Numbered from the stretch's first letter, positions 1 to 5,835 are shown. The stretch: 7,764 nucleotides of DNA from Panacagrimonas sp. (GCA_021773655.1 JAJFJX010000417.1:1-7764), one strand, 5' to 3'. Translations and numbers: made by a program. The notes: generated by a model from the sequence alone, not told the origin.

Positions 1-51
1 AATCCGTTCGGTTGAGTTCTTGGCGATGATGGTTGCCGCTGTTTCGTGCAT
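1..51 (-). CDS. Start of a gene running off the left edge (possibly PC4-like)
   Basis: Seen: an ATG at 51 is preceded by GGAGA about six bases upstream, and the frame stays open for 17 codons to the window edge (starts MHETAATIIAKNSTERI). It follows the primase-helicase on the same strand after a 122-base spacer and is probably in the same transcription unit. The IIAKNSTERI stretch resembles the N-termini of small bacterial PC4/p15-type coactivator proteins found in islands, which often read I-x-K-N-x-x-x-E-I before a conserved EFKG. Seventeen residues cannot prove that. An alternative ATG at 56 in another frame sits too close to GGAGA and gives a less protein-like product. Confidence 0.5.
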   Translation of the reverse strand, partial: MHETAATIIAKNSTERI

Positions 52-85
52 ATCATTTCTCCGTCAGTTGGCAGTCCGCCCAAGT

Positions 86-551
86 GGGACACACGGGCCC
101 GTCCTTAAGGACGGGGCCCTTGTCCGTCCCGCTTTGGCTAGAGGTACCGCGGCGGGATCAAAACTGGTCCCGGTCATGTCCCGCTTGTCCCATTTTCTTC
201 GCAAAGCCAGACCTTCCCCTCCCAATATCCAACGAATCCAAGCTCTTGGAGCTTCCTGGAGGCCCGGCTAAACGCCTTGCGAGCGGCGTCATTTTTGTCC
301 CGCTCGTTGTCCCGCTCGACGAGTAGGCCGGCGTAGCAGAGGGCTCTCCAGCGGCTGAGAGGGACAATTCGTTTTTGTCCCGGTATCTGCTTGCTCGGTG
401 GCGGCACTTCGCCCTCGTCGATGATGGCATTTTCCAAGAGTTCAAGCGCCTTTCCGGCCTGTCCGCGAGGGCGCCGACGCCCGTCTTTGACCATGCTGTT
501 GCCCGCGGACCGGACAACGCATGAGGTGATTTTTTGTCCCGCTATGTCCCG
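86..551. repeat. Cluster of TGTCCC(G) iteron-like repeats, candidate replication origin
   Basis: TGTCCC occurs at 177, 186, 296, 308, 376, 535 and 545, and inverted as GGGACA at 86 and 361. Six copies read TGTCCCG, three carry a T-run as TTTTTGTCCCG, and near variants lie at 126 and 167. Three pairs are spaced 9, 12 and 10 bases, close to one helical turn. Within the primase-helicase gene the repeat falls in all three codon frames (CGG GAC A, CCG GGA CA, AGC GGG ACA) and it continues past the stop. Outside this stretch I saw only four scattered copies (1618, 3619, 3961, 7564). Inference: binding sites, plausibly origin iterons for the primase-helicase, like P4 alpha acting on ori/crr repeats. 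Confidence 0.6.
95..119. repeat. GC-rich near-perfect dyad in the spacer after the primase gene
   Basis: CGTCCTTAAGGACG (100-113) is a perfect 14-base palindrome. It extends outward by CC/GG and then GGG/CCC if one G (116) is bulged, giving about 12 paired bases around a TTAA turn. Neither strand has a U-run after it, so it is a poor intrinsic terminator. It sits at the edge of the TGTCCC cluster, which makes an origin or protein-binding role possible; an mRNA-stabilising hairpin is the alternative. Confidence 0.6.
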
Positions 552-2270
552 CCCGAATTCAACCACTTCGAGCACGCTGGTTGTCTTCTCGCCCTCGGCG
601 CCGTCCTTCATCCATTCGACAAGGGTATTGATTTGCTCAGCCTGATTGCGCTTGACAGAAATCTGGCAATCCAAGGCACCGATTAGGGACGAGTGTCCGC
701 GCAGTCGGGTCGTGTCGTGGCCACAATGGTGGATCACCAGAACCAGGCAGCCGAACGCATCCCGCAGCGCATCGGCGCCACGGATGTAATTGGCCATGTC
801 TTCATCCGAGCTCTCCGAACCCGCCAACGATCGATTGAGGGTGTCGATGACGATGATGGTGGGAGCTTTTGTGGTCTGCGCCTTGATGTCAGCAATCAGC
901 TCAGCGTGCTCGCTGGCAAGATCCAGTGGCGAGATTAAGAAATCGCAGGGCACTCTGCCGTTGTGTTCCGCAAGTTTCGAGCGGCGGAAAGCCTCCACCC
1001 GTTGCCCGATGCCGCGTGCACCCTCACAGCTGATGTAAACGACATGTCCTTGTTGAACCCGCAAGCCTCGGTACTGCCAGCCAAGCGAGACATGCAGTAT
1101 CAGATCCATGACCCAAAACGTCTTGCCGCACTTGGGCGGCCCCCACACGACGCACAGCCCTTCAGCCGGCAATAGCTTTTCCACCAGGTACGCGGGATCT
1201 TCATTGAGCTTCACGTCATTGAACGGTACGAGCGGGAAGCGCCGTTTGGGGGCGTCTTCCACCTGCGACACCGGCGGCGGCCCGGCGCTGTCGATCAGCG
1301 ACCGCACCGCGTCCGCGCCGTCGGCCAACAGCAAGGCATTCAAATCGTGCCGGTCGTGCCGGCAGAACAGTACATCGATACCGGCTTCGCGCAGCTTGCG
1401 AAGCTGTGCGGTCAATGCGTTCTCGGCATCTTCGTGGCCCTTGGGATCGGCAACCAGGACGAACTGTCGGGTATCGTCGCCCATGCCGATGATCGCGGAA
1501 GCGAAGTTCCTGATCCCCAGGGTCGCGTGTGCCTCCAGCCCAGTAACTTGGGCGGCCGTTGCCGCGTCCTCCGGACCCTCAACGAACAGCACTCGGTCAG
1601 CTTGCACGGCGACGCTTGGGACATGCCAGCCGACCGACAACCCGGCCGGGCCATCGGTTTGCTTTGGCCTGCGCTCGTTCATGGTTGCCTTTCGGTCGCC
1701 GACCAAGAATACGCGTTGCACGGCGACGACTTCGCCGTTGGTGCCGCGAGCCGCCACCGTCAACGCTGCCTCAGGGTTTCCGTGGTGCGTCCACGTCGTG
1801 ACCCCAGCGTCGGGGCCGAGATTGCGCAGGTCGATACTGCGGCTTTCCATGTATCTCGCCGCGGCCGTGCACTCGATCGGTTTCATCCGGGCGGCGATGG
1901 CTTTGGCTTCTTCGCGCCGGTCCGGTTTGGCTGCAGCGCGGTTTACCTGTTGGCGGCCGTTGACGACTTGGTCGCGAGGCAAGTTCAAGAACTCGCGTGC
2001 CCAAGCCATGGCCTCCTTGGTCGATAGCCGCTTGACGGCCGCCACGAGGTCGAGCAAGTCCCCGCCTTCATCCGACGCGAAGTCGCGCCATACGCCGACC
2101 TTCGGGCCCTGAACACACACCGCTAGCGACTGCCCGGGTTCGCCGGACACGTCGCCCACGCGCCACTCAGACCCGTCGCGCCGACCGGCAGGCAACAATG
2201 CCCGGCACAACGTCAGGGCGTTCTGGGCCAGTTGATCTGACAGATCGGCGGCGCTGTGCTTGGGCAGCAT
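174..2270 (-). CDS. Toprim primase fused to RepA-like AAA helicase (element replication protein)
   Basis: A 698-aa replication protein, likely priming and unwinding the element's DNA. Residues 57-75 (GVWRDFASDEGGDLLDL) match the N-terminal primase domain of phage/plasmid primases, but the usual four zinc ligands are absent. A Toprim fold follows: E231 in FVEGPEDA, D275 in VADPKG, D309 in HDLNALL. The second acidic residue of the usual DxD is K277. A RepA/KaiC-like ATPase comes next, with Walker A GPPKCGKT (377-384), Walker B TIIVID (471-476) and VIHHCGH (512-518). Residues from about 600 look like a winged-helix DNA-binding domain. ATG 2270 is chosen because GGGG lies nine bases upstream; ATG 2285 is possible. 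A longer reading from 2612 would overlap the 108-aa gene and encode unconvincing sequence. Third gene of its operon. Confidence 0.93.
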   Translation of the reverse strand: MLPKHSAADLSDQLAQNALTLCRALLPAGRRDGSEWRVGDVSGEPGQSLAVCVQGPKVGVWRDFASDEGGDLLDLVAAVKRLSTKEAMAWAREFLNLPRDQVVNGRQQVNRAAAKPDRREEAKAIAARMKPIECTAAARYMESRSIDLRNLGPDAGVTTWTHHGNPEAALTVAARGTNGEVVAVQRVFLVGDRKATMNERRPKQTDGPAGLSVGWHVPSVAVQADRVLFVEGPEDAATAAQVTGLEAHATLGIRNFASAIIGMGDDTRQFVLVADPKGHEDAENALTAQLRKLREAGIDVLFCRHDRHDLNALLLADGADAVRSLIDSAGPPPVSQVEDAPKRRFPLVPFNDVKLNEDPAYLVEKLLPAEGLCVVWGPPKCGKTFWVMDLILHVSLGWQYRGLRVQQGHVVYISCEGARGIGQRVEAFRRSKLAEHNGRVPCDFLISPLDLASEHAELIADIKAQTTKAPTIIVIDTLNRSLAGSESSDEDMANYIRGADALRDAFGCLVLVIHHCGHDTTRLRGHSSLIGALDCQISVKRNQAEQINTLVEWMKDGAEGEKTTSVLEVVEFGRDIAGQKITSCVVRSAGNSMVKDGRRRPRGQAGKALELLENAIIDEGEVPPPSKQIPGQKRIVPLSRWRALCYAGLLVERDNERDKNDAARKAFSRASRKLQELGFVGYWEGKVWLCEENGTSGT

Positions 2271-2313
2271 TACTATGCGCCCCATTGCCCAACGGGCGGC
2301 GACTTTGGCGCGT

Positions 2314-2640
2314 TCATTCGGCGGCGACGGCGGTCGCGTTGCCGTCCTCCTCGGCCAGCCCGTACAATGGTGGTGACGGAAACCTGTCGACGCCGACGGT
2401 ACGGACGATATCCGGGTCGAGTCCGGCATATCGTTCAAGGCGCTCCAGGACGTCGCCAGCCGGTACTGGCCATGCGGTGATGATTTCCTCAAGGAATTCG
2501 CCAACCGAGCGCGGGCCGAGCCCGTGCAGGTGGGTCGTAAGTTGTTGGAAACGAACGCGTTGCAGCGGATCGGCCATCGATGGCCGGCCGCGGCCAAACC
2601 AGTGCCGCGCAATAATGCTCTGGATCGGGCCGCTCGTCAT
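2314..2640 (-). CDS. Hypothetical protein, 108 aa, primase-linked
   Basis: Soluble, no signal peptide or membrane segment. Its middle (about residues 26-46, QRVRFQQLTTHLHGLGPRSV) and the later LERYAGLDPDIV are predicted helical and resemble small proteins I associate with the primase in alphaproteobacterial islands; no function is known to me. ATG 2640 is preferred over a GTG at 2649 because ATG overlaps the upstream stop as ATGA and GGGGTGG lies five bases ahead. The ATGA overlap implies translational coupling to the 62-aa gene. A 43-base gap separates it from the primase-helicase start, so it is probably a co-expressed replication accessory protein or regulator. Confidence 0.8.
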   Translation of the reverse strand: MTSGPIQSIIARHWFGRGRPSMADPLQRVRFQQLTTHLHGLGPRSVGEFLEEIITAWPVPAGDVLERLERYAGLDPDIVRTVGVDRFPSPPLYGLAEEDGNATAVAAE

Positions 2641-2825
2641 TGCCGCCACCCCAGCTGGGCCCGGCGCTCGGCAAGGTAGATCTCACGGCCCTCGATGTTT
2701 CCGTATTGAGCGCGAAGCTCATTGAGACGCCGCTCAACGTCGGACAGCGGGATTGTGCGTGTCCAAGAACGCCGGAACTGGGGGTTATGAATGGTGTCGG
2801 ATTGGCTGCTGGAACTATTGGTCAT
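2637..2825 (-). CDS. Small hypothetical protein, 62 aa, first gene of replication operon
   Basis: A polar, basic 62-residue protein with a flexible Ser-rich start and a probable C-terminal helix (SDVERRLNELRAQYGNIEGR). I recognise no family. It is supported as a gene by AGGT five bases before ATG 2825, by a stop that overlaps the next gene's ATG as ATGA, and by its position at the head of the operon. Its ribosome binding site lies inside the inverted repeat at 2827-2852, so its translation, and through coupling that of the next gene, may be controlled there. Confidence 0.7.
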   Translation of the reverse strand: MTNSSSSQSDTIHNPQFRRSWTRTIPLSDVERRLNELRAQYGNIEGREIYLAERRAQLGWRQ

Positions 2826-2826
2826 T

Positions 2827-2852
2827 TGTTACCTGTCGGCTGACGGGTAACA
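2827..2852. promoter_or_regulatory. Inverted repeat covering the RBS of the replication operon
   Basis: On the minus strand TGTTACCCGTC and GACAGGTAACA form 11-base arms with a single mismatch around a 4-base loop. The 3' arm contains the AGGT ribosome binding site and ends one base before the ATG at 2825. As DNA it could be a repressor operator; as RNA it would hide the ribosome binding site. The symmetry is seen directly; the choice between the two roles is open. Confidence 0.6.
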
Positions 2853-2856
2853 GCGG

Positions 2857-2885
2857 TTGCCCACGGCGCTGATGCGCGCTAAATA
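2857..2885 (+). promoter_or_regulatory. Weak sigma70-like promoter candidate facing the + strand terminator
   Basis: TTGCCC (2857-2862) and TAAATA (2880-2885) are separated by 17 bases. The -35 matches four of six consensus bases and the -10 three of six. No + strand gene follows, but a good + strand terminator does at 2926-2954, so a transcript of about 60 bases is conceivable. Chance agreement is quite possible. Confidence 0.2.
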
Positions 2886-2925
2886 GGGAGTGATCAGAAC
2901 CGCCGTACCCGTATGAAAACATGCG

Positions 2926-2954
2926 AGCCCCGACTTTGCCGGTCGGGGTTTTCG
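2926..2954 (+). terminator. Hairpin terminator between excisionase and replication operon
   Basis: CCCCGAC (2928-2934) pairs with GTCGGGG (2942-2948) around a 7-base loop. On the + strand TTTT follows directly, then CGCGTTT. On the minus strand, the direction of the flanking genes, the U-rich stretch starts only about six bases after the stem, so termination there is probably weaker. Position suggests it closes the excisionase transcript 17 bases after its stop and insulates the replication operon. Confidence 0.6.
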
Positions 2955-2964
2955 CGTTTCTGGG

Positions 2965-3366
2965 TTAGGCGGCTGCTTCTGCAGTGGATGCGCGAAGACG
3001 TTGGTCTGCCCACGCTTTCAAATCAGCACGGCGATAGCGAAGGCAACGCGCCGATAACCGGACGAACTTTGGCCCACCGCCCCGTTGGCGAAGAGCCTGC
3101 ATCGTCCTGGTCGTTAAGCCGCAAAATCCGGCCGCCTCGGTTTCGGGTATTAGGGCGTGCCAGAAGAGGTGGCTATTGGCGTCAGCGTCTTCGTCAACAA
3201 AGCCGGTGCGCCGGTGCGCCGATCCGACCTCGCTGTTTCTACCGCCCGCGGCACGACGACCGCTTCGGGCGCCATCGTGATCCTTGTAATAGCTGGGGTT
3301 TAGATCAGCCGCGGTCGGATTCGGGGGTGTAGGGTGTTGGTTGATATTGTGGGGGTCAGCTGCCAT
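2965..3366 (-). CDS. AlpA/excisionase-type helix-turn-helix DNA-binding protein
   Basis: A 133-aa protein with a disordered, His/Pro/Asn-rich N-terminal half and a C-terminal MerR-like helix-turn-helix at about residues 71-124. Conserved features of the HTH_17/excisionase family are visible: LIPETEAAGFCGLTTRTMQ, the RGGGPKFVRLS wing, and RYRRADLKAWADQR. Such proteins bend att DNA as recombination directionality factors or, like P4-family AlpA, activate int and element genes. ATG 3366 is chosen over GTG 3375 because AGGAGA lies nine bases before the ATG and only about two before the GTG. The repeated GTCTAGTT boxes upstream of the gene are candidate binding sites. The roughly 65-residue N-terminal tail is longer than in typical AlpA proteins. 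Confidence 0.87.
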   Translation of the reverse strand: MAADPHNINQHPTPPNPTAADLNPSYYKDHDGARSGRRAAGGRNSEVGSAHRRTGFVDEDADANSHLFWHALIPETEAAGFCGLTTRTMQALRQRGGGPKFVRLSARCLRYRRADLKAWADQRLRASTAEAAA

Positions 3367-3437
3367 CGACTGCACTCTCCTAGCAAATGATGCAAGGAAT
3401 GTGCGAAATGGAAAACTGAACGGTCAAAGACTTCGCG

Positions 3438-3525
3438 GTCTAGTTCTTCTCGTCTAGTTATTTGTGGCGGTTTTCCGCTATTTTTCGACTAACTAGACGA
3501 ATTGAATGTACTCGGGCGTCTAGTT
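3438..3525. repeat. Four GTCTAGTT boxes upstream of the excisionase gene
   Basis: GTCTAGTT is found at 3438, 3452 and 3518, and inverted (AACTAGAC) at 3491. The copies at 3451-3460 and 3490-3499 form a perfect 10-base inverted repeat, CGTCTAGTTA/TAACTAGACG, enclosing a small GCGG-TTTT-CCGC hairpin (3467-3478). The last copy overlaps the stop codon of the 282-aa gene. CTAG is otherwise sparse here (about seven more copies in the whole window). The boxes lie 70-150 bases upstream of the excisionase start, in AT-rich DNA. Likely roles are an operator for the excisionase or another regulator, or Xis sites; origin iterons are an alternative. A lone TTGACC at 3422-3427 (minus) could be a -35 but lacks a good -10. 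Confidence 0.55.
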
Positions 3526-4372
3526 ATCCGCCGGCAATTGGCGTCCGGCGCGGTGCGCCACCTTTGGTATCATCTTCGGGTTGTTGGCACTCTTTGCGGT
3601 AAGCAAACGCACTCTCGCGGGACACCCCGTTTTCAATCGCCCACTGTTCGTCTTGTTCTCGCGTCGGGCGCCGTCCTCTCTCCCTCCGATGTGCGGCATC
3701 ATGGGCCGCGTAGCTGGTTTTAACGCGTACGTCCGGTTCCGCGTCCTGATCGTCGCCGAACCAAAACCTCGGCGGTTCGAGATCGTGTGCGGTCAACCAA
3801 CGTGCGAACGCGTCCTTGGTGATCGACAAGTTGCACAGGATCCGTTGGGACTGATCGGAGAAGTCTTCGAACCCTCGATTGGCAAGGGATTTGATAATCT
3901 CCTTGTCGGTCGCTCCAGGTACGTTGCGATGAAGTATTTCGTCCGCCAGTAACGTCATCAGGGACACGTAGATGATCGCATCCGGATCGAATTGAGGGTT
4001 CTCGGGGTCCATCTTTGACGGGGCGGGGGCATTCGGGCAGTTCCTTCGAAACGCCGCCAAGTCAAAGGTGAAGACCTCAAACTCGGACAACCGTTCCTCG
4101 CAGTACGGGACCCGCTTTTTGCCCACAATGAGATCGCCAACAGGCTTGCCCAGGTTAGTGAGGTGCGGTTCACCCATTTCCCGGTAAATCTCTTCCTCGA
4201 CGTTGCTAGGGTTCCAGCCGATCTCGCGTTGGTGGAATTCGAGGCGGAACGCGGCACGCACCAAGTCACGCACCAACTCTCCCCGCTCACAGCCGGTTTC
4301 GATGCGGTTCTCCTCGTAGTACGCCTCGTCGATCTCGTCGAAGGTCGCGTGACTCTTGGTCCTATCGAACAT
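3524..4372 (-). CDS. Unrecognised 282-aa island accessory protein
   Basis: Function unknown. The N-terminal part is acidic and helical (FDEIDEAYYEENR at 11-23, then GELVRDLVRAAFRLEFHQREIG). The middle contains DPDAIIYVSLMTLLADEIL (129-147). Residues 186-205 hold KDAFARWL...PPRFWF, a motif shape I associate with accessory proteins near integrases. The basic C-terminus (RRERGRRPTREQDEQWAIENG, from 229) might be a DNA-binding segment. There is no signal peptide or membrane helix. ATG 4372 is chosen because GGAGGT sits five bases upstream, the best Shine-Dalgarno in the window; the frame is open back to the integrase stop, but those extra 32 codons look non-coding. It lies 96 bases after int and may be co-transcribed with it. 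Confidence 0.8.
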   Translation of the reverse strand: MFDRTKSHATFDEIDEAYYEENRIETGCERGELVRDLVRAAFRLEFHQREIGWNPSNVEEEIYREMGEPHLTNLGKPVGDLIVGKKRVPYCEERLSEFEVFTFDLAAFRRNCPNAPAPSKMDPENPQFDPDAIIYVSLMTLLADEILHRNVPGATDKEIIKSLANRGFEDFSDQSQRILCNLSITKDAFARWLTAHDLEPPRFWFGDDQDAEPDVRVKTSYAAHDAAHRRERGRRPTREQDEQWAIENGVSRESAFAYRKECQQPEDDTKGGAPRRTPIAGG

Positions 4373-4468
4373 ACCGCACCTCCGCTGGTACTCCGCAAAG
4401 GGCGGCGCGGCAATCCGGTGCGGTACCGGGGTTCGGGCGATCAACCCTAGCCGCGCCATCTCGAACAC

Positions 4469-5677
4469 CTAGCCGGGCATCTGTCCGTCGACCACCCGCT
4501 TGCCCGCCAACTTCATGACCTCAGCCCCGTGTGCCTCCAATGCATCGCGGGCGGGGTCCTCGCCGAGGCGGGCGTAGATCAACGTGGTGTTCAAATCTGC
4601 ATGGCGCATCGTGGCCTTGATGGTGTTCAAATCGACGCCACGTTGCGTCATCCAACTGCCGACGGTTCTCCGTAAATCGTGCAACCTGACATCTCCCAGG
4701 CCGGCGCGTTTTCGGGCGGCCCTCCACTCGATGTCGATGTTGACCAGGTGCCGACCCTTGCGTTGGCCTGGAAAGAAGTATGGGTTAGGAGGCTCGCCAT
4801 CCTTGCCGGGCTCCTCCGGCAGCGAGCGCAATACAGCGAGGGCAGGGGCGCTCAACGCCACAACCTGTTCCTCGCCTGACTTGGTTTTCGATAACGAGAG
4901 AATGCCGCGTTCCCAATCCACCAGATCCCGCCGGGCAGAAAGGACCTCCGATTTGCGCATCCCCGTGAGTAGGTAAAGCCACAGAGCTCCTCGGATATAG
5001 ATGCTTGAAACGCCATCCATCGCCTTGACCAACCCAGGTAGCTCTTCATGCTTGAGGTATCGTTTGCGCTTCCGTTCCGGGAAGCGATCGATGCGTGTTG
5101 CTGGATTGTCGGCGTTGGCCGCGGTGAACCCCCAAGTCGCGCCCAACCGGAACATGACGGCGAGCAATGCCAACAGCCGATTTGCCTCGTAGGGGTGGTT
5201 TGCGCCTATTTTGCTGTGCAGGCGTGCTACGTCTTCACGGTGTATCGCCTCAACCTGCCGACTGCGCCAAGACGACGGAATGTGACGGTCCAGCCGTTTT
5301 TCGTCCTCGCGCCAGCTTCTCTTCTTCGCCTTTGCGTGGCGGTCGAGGTATTCGGCCCTCAGGTCGCCAAATGTCCTGCCAGTCTTGCGTTTTGCTTTCT
5401 CATCCAGCGGGTCGGCGCCGTCCTCTACTGCAACGAGTGCCTTCTGCGCTCGTTTACGAGCTTGGTCCAAGGTCAAGACACCGAAGTCGCCCAGCGTCAT
5501 CATGCGCTTGCGATTAGCCTGGTTCCGGTATGACAGGACAAAAGCCTTACGGCCGGATGGATAGACGCGCAAACCAAACCCTGGCAGGCCGAGATCCCAA
5601 CGGACGTCTCGGCTCGCGCCATCGCCCTTGTAACGAGATGTCTTGATAGCTGCTTGCGTCAGCTTCTGTTTAGGCAT
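4469..5677 (-). CDS. int: P4-like tyrosine integrase
   Basis: A 402-aa site-specific tyrosine recombinase, full length for the P4-like group, that integrates and excises the element at tRNA-Lys. Residues 1-95 are the arm-DNA-binding domain (DUF4102 type: LPGFGLRVYPSGRKAFVLSYR, then TLGDFGVLTLDQARKRA). The core-binding domain spans about 100-200 and the catalytic domain about 205-385. All catalytic residues are present: R241 (TGMRKSEVL), K266 (KTKSGEE), H333 and R336 (HDLRRT), H359 (RHADLNTT) and nucleophile Y368 (LIYAR). ATG 5677 follows GAGGGGG by about six bases. The gene reads away from the att junction, its start about 160 bases from the tRNA fragment. It appears intact and probably active. 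Confidence 0.96.
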   Translation of the reverse strand: MPKQKLTQAAIKTSRYKGDGASRDVRWDLGLPGFGLRVYPSGRKAFVLSYRNQANRKRMMTLGDFGVLTLDQARKRAQKALVAVEDGADPLDEKAKRKTGRTFGDLRAEYLDRHAKAKKRSWREDEKRLDRHIPSSWRSRQVEAIHREDVARLHSKIGANHPYEANRLLALLAVMFRLGATWGFTAANADNPATRIDRFPERKRKRYLKHEELPGLVKAMDGVSSIYIRGALWLYLLTGMRKSEVLSARRDLVDWERGILSLSKTKSGEEQVVALSAPALAVLRSLPEEPGKDGEPPNPYFFPGQRKGRHLVNIDIEWRAARKRAGLGDVRLHDLRRTVGSWMTQRGVDLNTIKATMRHADLNTTLIYARLGEDPARDALEAHGAEVMKLAGKRVVDGQMPG

Positions 5678-5693
5678 CGAGTACCCCCTCGAT
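5676..5693. promoter_or_regulatory. Hairpin at the int ribosome binding site
   Basis: ATCGAG (5676-5681) and CTCGAT (5688-5693) are perfect 6-base arms around a 6-base loop. In the minus-strand mRNA the loop is GGGGUA, the Shine-Dalgarno itself, and the first two bases of the start codon fall in the stem. This could tune int translation; chance is possible for so short a stem. Confidence 0.45.
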
Positions 5694-5697
5694 ACTC

Positions 5698-5717
5698 AAG
5701 TCACCAGTAAGTCACCA
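5698..5717. repeat. Tandem AAGTCACCA repeats, probable integrase arm-type sites
   Basis: AAGTCACCA occurs at 5698-5706 and 5709-5717, exactly 11 bases apart start to start, so both copies face the same side of the helix. They lie between int and the att core, where arm-type sites are expected for integrases with an N-terminal arm-binding domain. They also cover the predicted int transcription start, suggesting that Int represses its own gene as in P4. Function is inferred. Confidence 0.6.
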
Positions 5718-5723
5718 CGGGGC

Positions 5724-5752
5724 ATAGTAATCGGTTCGCCTAAAGTGGTAAA
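5724..5752 (-). promoter_or_regulatory. Predicted int promoter
   Basis: On the minus strand TTTACC (5752-5747) and TACTAT (5729-5724) are separated by exactly 17 bases; each matches four of six sigma70 consensus bases. Transcription would start near 5717, within the AAGTCACCA repeats and about 40 bases before the int start codon. Confidence 0.4.
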
Positions 5753-5788
5753 CGGTGCAAGGGGAACGTATTGAAAATACTATGATTT

Positions 5789-5830
5789 GTGCGACGGTTC
5801 GGCGTGCAAGTTAAACCGTTCGCGTCGCAC
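5789..5830. repeat. Inverted repeat next to the att core
   Basis: GTGCGACG (5789-5796) and CGTCGCAC (5823-5830) are a perfect 8-base inverted pair, with a second nested pair ACGGTT/AACCGT inside. It ends six bases before the tRNA-identical segment, on the element side. It may be part of the attP recombination structure. Just beside it, 5768-5780 is a small AT-rich GTATT-GAA-AATAC dyad. I see no gene between 5694 and 5835. Confidence 0.5.
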
Positions 5831-5835
5831 CACGA

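Noticed and set aside
86..551. The TGTCCC cluster as a CRISPR array.
   Set aside because: The units are 6-11 bases, irregularly spaced, on both strands, and largely inside a coding region; there are no repeat-spacer units or cas genes.
1108..2112. A 334-codon + strand open frame.
   Set aside because: It lies antisense to the primase-helicase, is Ser/Arg/Ala-rich with no recognisable domain, and is a typical shadow of a GC-rich gene.
2271..2612. The primase reading frame stays open upstream to an ATG at 2612.
   Set aside because: The extra 114 residues overlap the better supported 108-aa gene and look non-coding (Arg/Ser/Pro-rich); a good RBS precedes ATG 2270.
2913..3332. A + strand open frame across the terminator and excisionase.
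   Set aside because: It starts just before the terminator hairpin and runs antisense to a clear helix-turn-helix gene.
3461..3490. GCGG-TTTT-CCGC followed by TATTTTT as a + strand terminator.
   Set aside because: The stem is only four pairs, no + strand gene precedes it, and it sits inside the GTCTAGTT inverted repeat, which explains it better.
4373..4468. An N-terminal extension of the 282-aa protein back to the integrase stop.
   Set aside because: GGAGGT five bases before ATG 4372 fixes the start, and the extension has no good RBS of its own.
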